Assembly: GCA_027492445.1 (NCBI GenBank)
Contig: JAPUES010000121.1
Coordinates: 1 to 15,572 of the forward strand
From: Sporomusaceae bacterium
Lineage (GTDB): Bacteria; Bacillota; Negativicutes; DSM-13327
Direction: 5' to 3'
Length of the DNA stretch: 15,572 bases
Numbering within the stretch: the first letter of the stretch is position 1; each line of letters begins with the position of its first letter. Below, piece by piece: positions 1-9,060 of this stretch. The position numbers and the translations under genes were made by a program. The notes under the pieces are model-generated. The model made no database searches and had not been told where the DNA came from. It was given only the letters and a program-made list of their open reading frames with translations.

Positions 1-540
1 CAGCTTGTGAAAATGTCCAAGCGGACAGGACAAAGTGTAACTTTAAGTGAGTTAATTGAAGAAGTTGGCACGGATGCCGCTCGATTCTTCTTTATTATGC
101 GTTCTCTTGACAGTCAATTGGATTTTGATCTTGATCTAGCAAAAAAGCGGTCTAGTGAAAATCCAGTCTATTATATACAATATGCCCATGCCCGCATTGC
201 GAGCATTTTCCGCCAACTTGCTGAGAATGGTATTACCCTTGGTGATATTGATAATACTAACTTAAGTCTCCTAACCAGTGATTATGAGACCGAGTTAATT
301 AGAACACTAGGTGAATACCAAGAGGAAGTTAGTAGGGCTGCAAAAGAAAGAGCACCTCATTACATTACTTGTTATGTTCATGACCTAGCAGGATTGTTCC
401 ATAGCTTTTATAACCATTGTCATATTAATGGTGTTGATCCTGAGTTACAACAAGCACGTATGGCCTTAGTTAAGGCGGTGCAAACCACCATTCGCCATGC
501 TCTCACTATCCTAGGAATTAGTGCACCAGAAAAAATGTAA
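1..540 (+). CDS. argS: Arginyl-tRNA synthetase, C-terminal part (gene enters from the left edge)
   Basis: Class I synthetase that charges tRNA-Arg with arginine in the cytoplasm. The frame is open from base 1, so the start and the HIGH motif lie outside the window; the first GTG at position 7 is internal. The visible part opens with the KMSK signature in the form KMSKRTG. The segment ARFFFIMRSLDSQLDFDLDL and the typical ENPVYYIQYAHARI follow. The rest is the helical DALR-type anticodon-binding domain, ending in LGISAPEKM, a usual ArgS C-terminus. The stop is TAA at 538-540. No hairpin terminator is visible in the 108 bases before the next gene, so read-through into rpoE is possible. In Bacillus argS also lies just upstream of rpoE. 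The identification is secure. Confidence 0.97.
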   Translation, partial: QLVKMSKRTGQSVTLSELIEEVGTDAARFFFIMRSLDSQLDFDLDLAKKRSSENPVYYIQYAHARIASIFRQLAENGITLGDIDNTNLSLLTSDYETELIRTLGEYQEEVSRAAKERAPHYITCYVHDLAGLFHSFYNHCHINGVDPELQQARMALVKAVQTTIRHALTILGISAPEKM

Positions 541-648
541 AGAAAACCAGATTATTATTGTATAAAAAAAGGGAATTTCTTGGTGGATGGTGAATGTTAC
601 CAGCAAAAGTGACCTTATTAAATTTTAGGTGTGGAGGATTTTAGTTAT

Positions 649-1017
649 ATGACAGAAATGATAAAACAAGTTTCCGATGTGGAACTTGCATATAAAATTT
701 TACAAAAAACAAATAAGTCTATGTATTTTAGAGATTTAATTACAGAAGTATTAGAACTTAAGGGCCGAAGAATTCATTCCTTGGCCCATGCCATATCGGA
801 AGTGCATACACAAATAAATATGGATAGCCGCTTTGTGCATATGGGCAAAGGTATGTGGGGACTTGTAGAATGGTCACCCCAACAACTTAGTGGACGTTTT
901 GCTGTGGAAAAAGATGAGACGGTAAAAACATCTTCCACAGTGAGAAGACAAAAGCTTTTTGAAGAAATACAGCAAGAGTATGTGGCAGCAAATGCAGAGG
1001 CTGGCGAGCGAGAATAA
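649..1017 (+). CDS. rpoE: RNA polymerase delta-subunit-like protein (HARE-HTH domain), short form without acidic tail
   Basis: Predicted 122-residue winged-helix protein related to the delta subunit of Firmicute RNA polymerase, which binds core enzyme and affects promoter selectivity and recycling. Residues 8-76 (from DVELAYKIL to GKGMWGLVEW) match the N-terminal HARE-HTH fold of Bacillus RpoE, including the final G-x-x-x-WGLVEW strand. Bacillus delta is about 170 residues and ends in a long, almost purely Asp/Glu tail. Here only about 40 mixed-charge residues follow the domain. The start is ATG 649, because GGAGG at 633-637 precedes it by 11 bases. The in-frame GTG at 631 has no ribosome site. 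The position directly before pyrG matches rpoE-pyrG in Bacilli and supports the call. A HARE-HTH protein with another role is the alternative. Confidence 0.8.
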   Translation: MTEMIKQVSDVELAYKILQKTNKSMYFRDLITEVLELKGRRIHSLAHAISEVHTQINMDSRFVHMGKGMWGLVEWSPQQLSGRFAVEKDETVKTSSTVRRQKLFEEIQQEYVAANAEAGERE

Positions 1018-1021
1018 TTAC

Positions 1022-2720
<1,699 letters not shown>

Positions 2721-2721
2721 T

Positions 2722-2760
2722 AAAAAGCAACTGTTGGACTCTTTCCGGCAGTTGCTTTTT
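2722..2760 (+). terminator. Rho-independent terminator after pyrG
   Basis: The arms AAAAAGCAACTG (2722-2733) and CAGTTGCTTTTT (2749-2760) are perfectly complementary over 12 bp. The loop can add G-U and G-C pairs (2734-2737 with 2745-2748). The right arm ends in a T run, and the A run on the left would let it act in both directions. Confidence 0.9.
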
Positions 2761-2803
2761 CCTTAATCTAAAAATAATATTTTTTCTAGAAAGGAGTGTA
2801 CAT

Positions 2804-3742
2804 ATGTATAAAAAATCAGTTATTATCCTTATTTGTATTTTCATTCTCATTTCTCTTGGAGGGCTCGCATTTCGAGGTAATAAACAAGCACCGAAGCAAG
2901 GTGAAAAGATTGCTGTTATCTATGTGGAAGGTGTTATTATGGGCGGACGTGGCCAAGGCAATGTCTTTGTAGAACAGGGTGGTACGGATCAAATCATTAA
3001 ACAACTACATGAGGCACGAGATGATAGGTCGGTAAAGGCTGTCGTTTTGAGAGTCAACAGCCCAGGAGGCAGTGCTGCTGCTTCCCAGGAGGTTGGAGAA
3101 GAAATAAAAAAACTGCGCAGTGCGGGTAAAATTGTAGTCACTTCTATGGGGGATGTAGCGGCATCTGGCGGTTATTGGTTGGCAGCTTGTACGGATAAAA
3201 TTTATGCGAATTCTACAACTATGACAGGTAGCATTGGGGTATATGTACCTTACGCTAATTGGGAAGAACTGTATAAAAAAATTGGTATTTATCAAGAAAA
3301 AATCAAAAGTGGAGAACATAAAGATATTTTGTCGCCAGAACGTGCCATGACGAGTGAGGAACGAGCGATTATTCAAGTGATGGTAGACGATATTTACAAT
3401 CAATTTGTTCTAGTGGTGGCCGAAGGCCGTAAAATGGATATAGAACAAGTACGCAAACTTGCTGATGGGCGGATTTATACAGGCAATCAAGCCAAACAAT
3501 TAGGATTAGTGGATGAACTTGGCAATATGTATGACGCCATTGATGGCGCAGCCGCCTTGGCTGATATAAAAGGAAAACCAGAAATTAAAGAATATGGCAA
3601 ACAATCTCCTTGGAATATGATTTTTGGCGCAAATGAGGAGGTTAGTTCTTTACTGGAAAAAGTATTGTTCAATCAGGCTAAAAATGCCCTGAATAGTAGT
3701 GGATCTATGGGGATAACGCCTGAAAAATGGCAGGTGAAGTAA
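2804..3742 (+). CDS. sppA: Signal peptide peptidase SppA, 36K type
   Basis: Membrane-bound serine protease of the S49 family that degrades cleaved signal peptides and other membrane-released peptides. At 312 residues it is the short, single-domain form found in Gram-positive bacteria. An N-terminal membrane anchor spans about residues 5-23 (SVIILICIFILISLGGLAF). The catalytic core follows: VVLRVNSPGGSAAAS, then DVAASGGYW with nucleophile Ser121. IKSGEHKD holds the general-base lysine; Lys173 lies 52 residues after the serine, the spacing I recall for the Bacillus Ser147-Lys199 dyad. DGRIYTGNQAKQLGLVDELG is the usual C-terminal signature. AAGGAG (2791-2796) lies 7 bases before ATG 2804. The stop codon directly abuts the start of the next gene, implying coupled translation. 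Confidence 0.95.
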   Translation: MYKKSVIILICIFILISLGGLAFRGNKQAPKQGEKIAVIYVEGVIMGGRGQGNVFVEQGGTDQIIKQLHEARDDRSVKAVVLRVNSPGGSAAASQEVGEEIKKLRSAGKIVVTSMGDVAASGGYWLAACTDKIYANSTTMTGSIGVYVPYANWEELYKKIGIYQEKIKSGEHKDILSPERAMTSEERAIIQVMVDDIYNQFVLVVAEGRKMDIEQVRKLADGRIYTGNQAKQLGLVDELGNMYDAIDGAAALADIKGKPEIKEYGKQSPWNMIFGANEEVSSLLEKVLFNQAKNALNSSGSMGITPEKWQVK

Positions 3743-4318
3743 ATGGGCGGGTTATATGAAATATTGTACGATATACTCTTTCAGCCTAAAATAGCAATGG
3801 AAAATATTAGAGAAGAAAAAAGGGTGGGGCAAGCCTTCCTTGTGTTTCTTCCTTGTATGATTTTACCAATTTGGACTTTCATTACGGCCTTTCATGCTGC
3901 GGACATGGGAAAAATGATGAATATGATGCTGGCTTTAGAGGTCCTTGGGGGGCTGGTAATTTGGATTTTAGGAGCTACAATCTGGAACCTAATTGCCGAA
4001 CTGTTTGGTGGTCGAGGCAGCGCTGCTTCTTTATTTACGGCTTTAGGTTTCATCCATATTGTTCGCCTTGCCATTATACCGCTCTGGGCACTAGTCGCCC
4101 TGATGCCAGAAGATAGTAGAACTTTCCTTACGGTGGTATCCATGCTGACGGTAATAGCCTGGGCATTTTATTTAGACTTTGTAGCCATCAAAGAGGTGCA
4201 TCAGTTGTCAGCTGCAAAAACAGTACTGGTCATGATTACGCCCTTGTTATGTTTAGGCTTACTATGTATCATTGCAGTTATTTTTATTGGTAGTTCTCTT
4301 ATGCATATGTCCATCTAG
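3743..4318 (+). CDS. Yip1-family integral membrane protein
   Basis: Predicted 191-residue polytopic membrane protein. The opening LYEILYDILFQPKIAMENIREEKR resembles the N-terminus of bacterial Yip1/YIF1-domain proteins, where a FxxP-type amphipathic stretch precedes the membrane part. About five hydrophobic segments are visible, near residues 30-50, 62-85, 100-121, 127-148 and 160-183. The role of bacterial members is not established; a membrane or transport function is only an inference. ATG 3743 follows the sppA TAA with no intervening base, and an AGGTGA-like ribosome site lies inside the end of sppA (3732-3737), so the two proteins are probably co-translated and may act together in the membrane. 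Confidence 0.75.
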   Translation: MGGLYEILYDILFQPKIAMENIREEKRVGQAFLVFLPCMILPIWTFITAFHAADMGKMMNMMLALEVLGGLVIWILGATIWNLIAELFGGRGSAASLFTALGFIHIVRLAIIPLWALVALMPEDSRTFLTVVSMLTVIAWAFYLDFVAIKEVHQLSAAKTVLVMITPLLCLGLLCIIAVIFIGSSLMHMSI

Positions 4319-4394
4319 TATGAAACATAATGAGGGAGCATTGGTAACCCTAATTTAATCTTTATTACTTTTATTAAAGAAAGGGTCAGAGAAC

Positions 4395-6737
4395 ATGAGA
4401 CAGAAAGCAATGCTATTTCTATTATTCGTGACATTGATGCTGAGTGGGTGTAATGCTCACCATCCCATACAAAAAGCAGGTTTAGTTCTTGCTACTGATG
4501 ATAAAGAGCAATGGGATGTAAAGGATAAACTACTCGTACAAGGGGAAGGTAATTCCCACCAAGTTGTATCCCAAAACCAAGGGAATACTATGCTAGAATT
4601 AGTGGCAGGCCCCCAAGGACAACTGGAATATTTTTTAGAAGAACAGGCGGATGTAATGGCCTTTGGAGAAGTGCGATTGCAGTTTTTATCTACGCAAGGT
4701 ACAGGTATCATTACTTTGAGCGCCCTTGATAAACAAAACCAGGTGATTGGAGAAAGAGGTTTTGTTTATACGGGCGCGCTGCCCCAGCCAAGCACAAAAA
4801 GTAAATGGGAAGATGTAAGATTTAGTACCAACTTCCAAGGAGATTGGATTGCAAAGAATTATGACTTTTCGAAAATGCTAGGGATAGTATTGGAAGATGC
4901 TTCTTTGTCCGTAGCAAAATATCGCTTAAGTGTAAAAGTGGGACAAGGCCAGCACGTCCTTATTAGTAAATTTGCAGTTGGCAATGAGCCAGCAAAGGCA
5001 ATCGTTTTTAAGCCAGATACTCTTAGCTATACGGTTAATCAGGGTGATTGGGTAACCATTGCAGGTAATGCGGAAAATAAAAGTCAGCAAGCCATTAATA
5101 CGGTAGAAATTAAATTCCTAGAACCTTATGGCTATGGGTTAATTGCAGAAAATGTAGTTCAAACTATTGAAGGGCTAGCGCCAGGGGAAAAACGGCACAT
5201 CAGTTTTCGGGTGCAGGCCAATCGGCCGGATGCTGTGAATTTAAATAAACCTTGGCTTGCTAAGTTTGCAGTCAATGGTGTGGAAATAGAGCAGCAAATA
5301 CAAGTAAAGATAGCGGATAAAAGACCGGGCAAAGTGTTCTATGTAATGACGGAGGATCTTGAACCCATTGATGGGGCAGGATATGCTACGCCTTGGGGTA
5401 ATTCTAATAGCTGGCTAGATCCTCAAGAATTCTTAGGACAAATGGTTTATAAAGCCGAAGCTTTAAATCAAATTGCTGACAAGCACGGTGCAAAATGGAC
5501 CCACTATATTGCTTGGCCTGCTGTAAAGGCTGGGGAGTGGGCTGGAGAGCAATCAGCAACAAAAGAGTGGCCGAAGGTAATCGCAGCCATTGAAGACTCA
5601 GTAAAAAAAGAGGCTAAGAAGGGGCATGAATATGGAATTCATTTGCATTCTGACTATGATCCCTATTTGCCTGGCAATGTCTTGTCTTACAATGCAGCAA
5701 CGGATGGTATCTGGGCCAATCATTTGAAACATGGTTGGGCACATTCTGTAAATGTTGAAGGTGATTTTAATAATCATGCTAGTCGTACGGGGATGCTCTA
5801 CCGTTACCAACGCATTTTAGATGCTTTATCTAGCGGCTCAGAACAGGGGCAATTATTAAGTGCGAGAGTCGGATCCTTTGATTTTGGCAGTGGTACGGCT
5901 GATGAGGCTATGAGTACTAACGTATATAAAAAAGTTGGTTTATGGGGTTCAAGTGATGCGAATGGCAATAATGGCGGTGCTGTAACGACAAGTGATTATG
6001 GACATGAAATTTATTTTGCTGCAGCCGATGATATTAATGCACCAGCTGTGGATATTGCCCAACTAGGAGTGGTAGAGTTTCGTCCTACGCCTCGGCAATC
6101 TATTGGGTATGATAATCAAAGCGCATTGACGATGAATGCTAAAACCGATCAGGGAATGGCCTTCTTTACGGAAAAAGATGCTACTGTACAGCCAGGAATA
6201 CATGCTATTATTGGTTTTACCCATGCCATGTTTGTGATGGGGCAAGGCGATTGGCAAAGTACAGAAGGTGGCCAATTCCAGGTCATTGATGACCATTTAT
6301 CCTACGTTAAGGACAAATATGTTAAAAATGGATTATTGTCCTTTGCTACAGCGAGTGAGTTAGTAGAATCCTATTTGGATTATTATACCCCCCAGTTACT
6401 TGCCGTATACGGTAAACGTCTATCTGATCGATGGGGTGTATCCGAATATGAGATTCGTATTTTAGGCAAGGATATCATTATAAATCCTGCTCATACTCAT
6501 CTCGTAAAGGTCAAATACCCACTATATTTAAGGGATAAGGCTTATCGCATTAGTGTACTAAAAAATGGAGAACCTCTTTATAGCACATGGGGCTTACCTA
6601 CCCCTTTTAATGATATTGAGTTTATGGTGGATGATAAAGAGGCAGTATATACGTTGAAAATATACCATAATGAATTCTTATCTAAGCTAATGACGAAGTT
6701 ATATGCAGTAAAAACTAAACTATTTAAAAATATTTAA
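4395..6737 (+). CDS. Large lipoprotein with polysaccharide-deacetylase-like domain, function unknown
   Basis: Predicted 780-residue exported protein. The N-terminus (MLFLLFVTLMLSGC) is a lipoprotein signal with lipobox LSGC and lipid-bearing Cys19. Residues about 30-195 look like a beta-sandwich, possibly carbohydrate-binding, and 205-305 like an Ig/CARDB-type spacer (VNQGDWVTIAGNAENKS, LAPGEKRHISF). Residues about 310-660 resemble a NodB/CE4-like barrel. VFYVMTEDLEP places Asp321 where the catalytic Asp often lies. GIHLHSDYDP gives His416, His418 and Asp420 as candidate metal ligands, and SFATASELVESYLDYY resembles the end of such barrels. The classical TFDDG and HxxxxH motifs are not exact, so activity is uncertain. 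The C-terminal about 100 residues look like a small beta domain. The start has GGG 9 bases upstream. A wall or surface polysaccharide substrate is an inference. Confidence 0.7.
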   Translation: MRQKAMLFLLFVTLMLSGCNAHHPIQKAGLVLATDDKEQWDVKDKLLVQGEGNSHQVVSQNQGNTMLELVAGPQGQLEYFLEEQADVMAFGEVRLQFLSTQGTGIITLSALDKQNQVIGERGFVYTGALPQPSTKSKWEDVRFSTNFQGDWIAKNYDFSKMLGIVLEDASLSVAKYRLSVKVGQGQHVLISKFAVGNEPAKAIVFKPDTLSYTVNQGDWVTIAGNAENKSQQAINTVEIKFLEPYGYGLIAENVVQTIEGLAPGEKRHISFRVQANRPDAVNLNKPWLAKFAVNGVEIEQQIQVKIADKRPGKVFYVMTEDLEPIDGAGYATPWGNSNSWLDPQEFLGQMVYKAEALNQIADKHGAKWTHYIAWPAVKAGEWAGEQSATKEWPKVIAAIEDSVKKEAKKGHEYGIHLHSDYDPYLPGNVLSYNAATDGIWANHLKHGWAHSVNVEGDFNNHASRTGMLYRYQRILDALSSGSEQGQLLSARVGSFDFGSGTADEAMSTNVYKKVGLWGSSDANGNNGGAVTTSDYGHEIYFAAADDINAPAVDIAQLGVVEFRPTPRQSIGYDNQSALTMNAKTDQGMAFFTEKDATVQPGIHAIIGFTHAMFVMGQGDWQSTEGGQFQVIDDHLSYVKDKYVKNGLLSFATASELVESYLDYYTPQLLAVYGKRLSDRWGVSEYEIRILGKDIIINPAHTHLVKVKYPLYLRDKAYRISVLKNGEPLYSTWGLPTPFNDIEFMVDDKEAVYTLKIYHNEFLSKLMTKLYAVKTKLFKNI

Positions 6738-6742
6738 AAAAA

Positions 6743-6815
6743 TCCTTATTTGCCACAAAATAGGAGGATATTTTTATTATTGTGCGAATAAACATAAATA
6801 TAAGGCAAATAAGGA
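6743..6815 (+). repeat. Perfect 12-bp inverted repeat flanking the spo0F promoter and covering its ribosome site
   Basis: TCCTTATTTGCC (6743-6754) and GGCAAATAAGGA (6804-6815) are exact reverse complements, 49 bases apart. The right arm ends inside the spo0F Shine-Dalgarno AAGGAG (6811-6816), and the left arm starts with an anti-Shine-Dalgarno-like TCCTT. In an RNA reading through from the lipoprotein gene the arms could pair and hide the ribosome site. They could equally be two protein-binding half sites. The intervening TAGGAGGATATTTTTATT may also form a weak hairpin with the left arm. Confidence 0.6.
6763..6789 (+). promoter_or_regulatory. Sigma-H-type promoter of spo0F
   Basis: GGAGGATAT (6763-6771) fits the sigma-H -35 pattern RnAGGAwWW at every position. 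After 11 bases comes TGCGAAT (6783-6789), which fits RnnGAAT except for the first purine. Transcription would start near 6796, about 30 bases before the spo0F start. B. subtilis spo0F is also transcribed by sigma-H. A weaker sigma-A alternative (TTGCCA at 6750-6755 with TTTATT at 6773-6778) overlaps it. Confidence 0.6.
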
Positions 6816-6825
6816 GATGCAAACA

Positions 6826-7233
6826 ATGTCTAATAATAATAATAATTATACAGTATTGATTGTTGATGATCAGCCGGGCATTCGAAGATTGCTGATGGAA
6901 GTACTAACAGAAGAAGGATATACAGTGTATACGGCTGCCAATGGGTATGAAGGCATTCAAAAAGCAAAAGATTTAAAACCTAATTTGATTTTAATGGATA
7001 TGAAGATGCCAGGCATGGATGGCATTGAAACGCTGCAAGAACTCAAACATCTAAATCAAGCAGATAAAGTCATTATGATGACGGCCTATGGGGAATTAGG
7101 TTTAGTGCAAGTAGCCCAAGAACTAGGTGCCTATGCATATGTTACCAAACCCTTTGATATTATTGATTTGTGCACAATGATTAGTCAAGCTATCCTTGCC
7201 AATCAGGCTGATCGCGAACTGAAAATTGGCTAA
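6826..7233 (+). CDS. spo0F: Sporulation phosphorelay response regulator Spo0F
   Basis: Single-domain receiver of 135 residues that would accept phosphate from sensor kinases and pass it to Spo0B on the way to Spo0A. The acidic pocket is Asp14-Asp15, the phosphorylated residue Asp58 (LILMDMKMPGMDGIE), with Thr86 and Lys108 completing the switch set. The signatures VDDQPGIRRLL, MTAYGEL and TKPFDI are those of Spo0F rather than of a generic CheY-like protein, and there is no output domain. Start ATG 6826 is chosen because AAGGAG (6811-6816) lies 9 bases upstream; the in-frame ATG at 6817 touches the ribosome site and cannot use it. The poly-Asn stretch NNNNN after the start is unusual. A sigma-H-type promoter precedes it. 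The downstream position of spo0F after pyrG is shared with Bacillus. Confidence 0.88.
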   Translation: MSNNNNNYTVLIVDDQPGIRRLLMEVLTEEGYTVYTAANGYEGIQKAKDLKPNLILMDMKMPGMDGIETLQELKHLNQADKVIMMTAYGELGLVQVAQELGAYAYVTKPFDIIDLCTMISQAILANQADRELKIG

Positions 7234-7301
7234 ACGCAGGGCGAAAAAAAATAGGTAACCTTTTAATAAAGAACCCTTTTACAATGTCCAATAGGCAGGA
7301 A

Positions 7302-7336
7302 CTTTTCCGTTGTTTGGCGAAGAGAACAACGAAAGG
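7302..7336 (+). promoter_or_regulatory. Hairpin reaching into the ribosome site of the cysteine-rich gene
   Basis: CGTTGTT (7308-7314) and AACAACG (7325-7331) pair perfectly over 7 bp with a 10-base loop. Beyond a small bulge, CTTT (7302-7305) can pair with AAAG (7332-7335), the first part of the Shine-Dalgarno AAAGGAGG (7332-7339). The hairpin might tune translation of the gene starting at 7347; this is inference from sequence only. Confidence 0.3.
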
Positions 7337-7346
7337 AGGGATGTAT

Positions 7347-7988
7347 ATGGTCATTAACACTGTTTCCACACTAGCGTTATATTGTTCCCGTTGCGGCAAG
7401 ATACACATGCACAATATTTCTCGATTTAATTTTAAAAGTAATGAGCAACGAAAACTTTTATGCAGTTGTGGTCAAATACAAGCCACTATTACTAGTATTG
7501 GCGAACGTCAGTGTTTACTTGACATCCCTTGTGTGTTGTGCCAAACAAATCATGTTGTTTGCCTTGATAGCAAACGGTTATGGTATGCGAATATAGATAA
7601 AATATATTGTGTTCAGGAACACTTTGAACTGGGCTTTGTCGGGGCTAGGCATATTATTGCAGAAACCGTTAATAAGTATAAAGTTGAGTTTGAAAAGTTA
7701 GCACTTGATATGGATATTGATGAATGTGATGATTATGTTCAAAATCCTCAAGTGATGCTAGAAACATTGAATAAAATACATGACATGGCGGAACGGGATT
7801 GCTTACATTGCCGTTGTGGAAGCTGCGCCATTGGAGCAGAAGTATTGCCAGATGGCATTGAATTAGAATGTGCCCAATGTGGTGGACAGCTATTTATTCC
7901 AACACGCAATGAGCAAGACTTGACCTATGTAGAAGCATTAGAAGAATTAGAAATTATTTCTCTTCGTCGTTCGCGCCATAAACACTAA
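7347..7988 (+). CDS. Cysteine-rich protein with several zinc-ribbon-like CxxC pairs, function unknown
   Basis: Not recognised as a named family. The 213-residue soluble protein has about 16 cysteines, in pairs typical of zinc binding: Cys13-Cys16 (YCSRCGK), Cys39-Cys41 (LCSCGQ), Cys62-Cys65 (PCVLCQ), a cluster CLHCRCGSC (residues 152-160) and Cys175-Cys178 (ECAQCGG). Several are followed by Gly, as in zinc knuckles. The N-terminal half (1-100) looks like two ribbons, an acidic helical linker spans about 105-150, and the C-terminal ribbon is followed by a short tail ending RRSRHKH. Start ATG 7347 is preferred because AAAGGAGG (7332-7339) lies 7 bases upstream; in-frame ATGs at 7284 and 7341 are badly placed. 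The gene stands alone between spo0F and the M23 peptidase gene. Regulator, metal storage or scaffold roles are all possible. Confidence 0.7.
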   Translation: MVINTVSTLALYCSRCGKIHMHNISRFNFKSNEQRKLLCSCGQIQATITSIGERQCLLDIPCVLCQTNHVVCLDSKRLWYANIDKIYCVQEHFELGFVGARHIIAETVNKYKVEFEKLALDMDIDECDDYVQNPQVMLETLNKIHDMAERDCLHCRCGSCAIGAEVLPDGIELECAQCGGQLFIPTRNEQDLTYVEALEELEIISLRRSRHKH

Positions 7989-8084
7989 ACAAATTGCCTT
8001 GGGCTGACTTGTTACTAAGGTAATAATTCAGCTCTTTTCCATATTTACAATTAAAAGGAATATAAAAACATTTCAGTTGCATAA

Positions 8085-8130
8085 AAAAAAGAACCTAGGA
8101 GTATACTATATATTACTTCTAGGTTTTTTC
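8085..8130 (+). terminator. Rho-independent terminator after the cysteine-rich gene
   Basis: AACCTAGGAGTA (8092-8103) pairs with TACTTCTAGGTT (8114-8125) over 12 bp with one G-T pair and a 10-base AT-rich loop. A T run follows the right arm (8124-8129) and an A run precedes the left arm, so it may also work in reverse. It lies 104 bases past the previous stop and just before the M23 gene. Confidence 0.75.
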
Positions 8131-8163
8131 TTTCCACTTCATAGTTCAACTGGAGGTGATGCA

Positions 8164-9060
8164 GTGAAGTTTATCATGATAAGACAAAACCCTAAGTTTT
8201 TAAGGGTACTAATTCCTGTGGTGACCTTAAGTTTACTAGCACTAGGCATCGGAATAATGCCACAGGCTATAAGGGGAAACCAGGAAAATATGCCAGAACC
8301 AGTTCCGCAAATCCCTATTACAGCAAGCAATGAAAGAACAACTAGTAAAATACATAAGGTAAGCCAAGGTGAAACCATTGAGTCTATTGCCAAAGAATAT
8401 AATATTGATATGGAGACCTTGCGGGGAGCCAATGCCAATTTAGGTGAAGAACTTCGCCAAGGAGAACAAGTAGTCATTTTACCAAGTAACGGAGTGCTAC
8501 ATATTACCGATATGGGGGATACCCTGTGGCGCATTGCTAATCTTTACGGCATTAACGTCGGGGTAATTATGAAAGCCAATGGTAAGGTGAATGAGGATCT
8601 TTATATTGGTGAAAAAATATTTATTCCTGGTGGCATAAAGCCTAAGCAAAGGGAAATAGCTCGTACGGATGTTCCAGTATCACGAAATCTGAGCGAACGT
8701 TTTGTTTGGCCAACAAGTGGCGAATTAACTTCAAATTTTGGTTATCGCTGGGGAAGATTACATGAAGGAATAGATCTTGCTAACGAAGTAGGTACAACTA
8801 TAAGAGCCGCACGGAGTGGACGTGTAACTTATGCTGGTTGGTACGAGGGTTATGGCTATGTCGTGCTTCTTGAACATGATCAAGGATATACGACGCGGTA
8901 CGGACACTTACATAGCTATTTTGTGACAAAGGGTCAATATGTTAAGGGCGGTCAAGTAATAGCCTCTATGGGCAATACGGGAAATTCAACAGGACCACAT
9001 TTGCATTTTGAAGTACGCAAAAATAATGTACCAATCAATCCCTATACAGTATTACCGTAA
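8164..9060 (+). CDS. LysM-domain M23 metalloendopeptidase (peptidoglycan hydrolase)
   Basis: Predicted 298-residue exported wall hydrolase. A membrane anchor or signal lies at about residues 12-32 (FLRVLIPVVTLSLLALGIGIM). Two LysM repeats follow, about 63-106 (HKVSQGETIESIAKEYNID) and 112-155 (HITDMGDTLWRIANLYGIN), which would bind glycan strands. The catalytic LytM domain occupies about 185-298 and has the full zinc site: His200 and Asp204 (HEGID), His248 (YGHLH), and His279-x-His281 (GPHLHFEV). It probably cleaves peptide cross-bridges in peptidoglycan. GTG 8164 is chosen as start because GGAGGTGAT (8152-8160) sits 7 bases from it; an upstream in-frame TTG at 8077 would run the coding frame through the preceding terminator hairpin. 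The gene is bracketed by hairpins at both ends, so it is likely monocistronic. No sporulation promoter was found. Confidence 0.93.
   Translation: MKFIMIRQNPKFLRVLIPVVTLSLLALGIGIMPQAIRGNQENMPEPVPQIPITASNERTTSKIHKVSQGETIESIAKEYNIDMETLRGANANLGEELRQGEQVVILPSNGVLHITDMGDTLWRIANLYGINVGVIMKANGKVNEDLYIGEKIFIPGGIKPKQREIARTDVPVSRNLSERFVWPTSGELTSNFGYRWGRLHEGIDLANEVGTTIRAARSGRVTYAGWYEGYGYVVLLEHDQGYTTRYGHLHSYFVTKGQYVKGGQVIASMGNTGNSTGPHLHFEVRKNNVPINPYTVLP

Noticed and set aside
2752..2780. Sigma-A promoter for sppA (TTGCTT, 17 bases, TAATAT)
   Set aside because: Spacing is ideal, but the -35 matches at only 3 and the -10 at 4 positions, and it overlaps the pyrG terminator.
3853..4116. Alternative plus-strand frame inside the Yip1 gene
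   Set aside because: It overlaps a well-supported membrane protein gene, has no ribosome site and shows no recognisable protein features.
4341..4368. Sigma-A promoter for the lipoprotein gene (TTGGTA, 16 bases, TATTAC)
   Set aside because: Only 4 of 6 bases match in each element; in AT-rich DNA this is expected by chance.
6780..6788. Spo0A box near the spo0F promoter (TTGTGCGAA)
   Set aside because: It differs from TTGTCGAA by an inserted base and overlaps the -10 element, so it is not a convincing 0A box.
8077..8163. N-terminal extension of the M23 peptidase from a TTG codon
   Set aside because: The frame runs through a terminator hairpin, while a strong ribosome site precedes GTG 8164.
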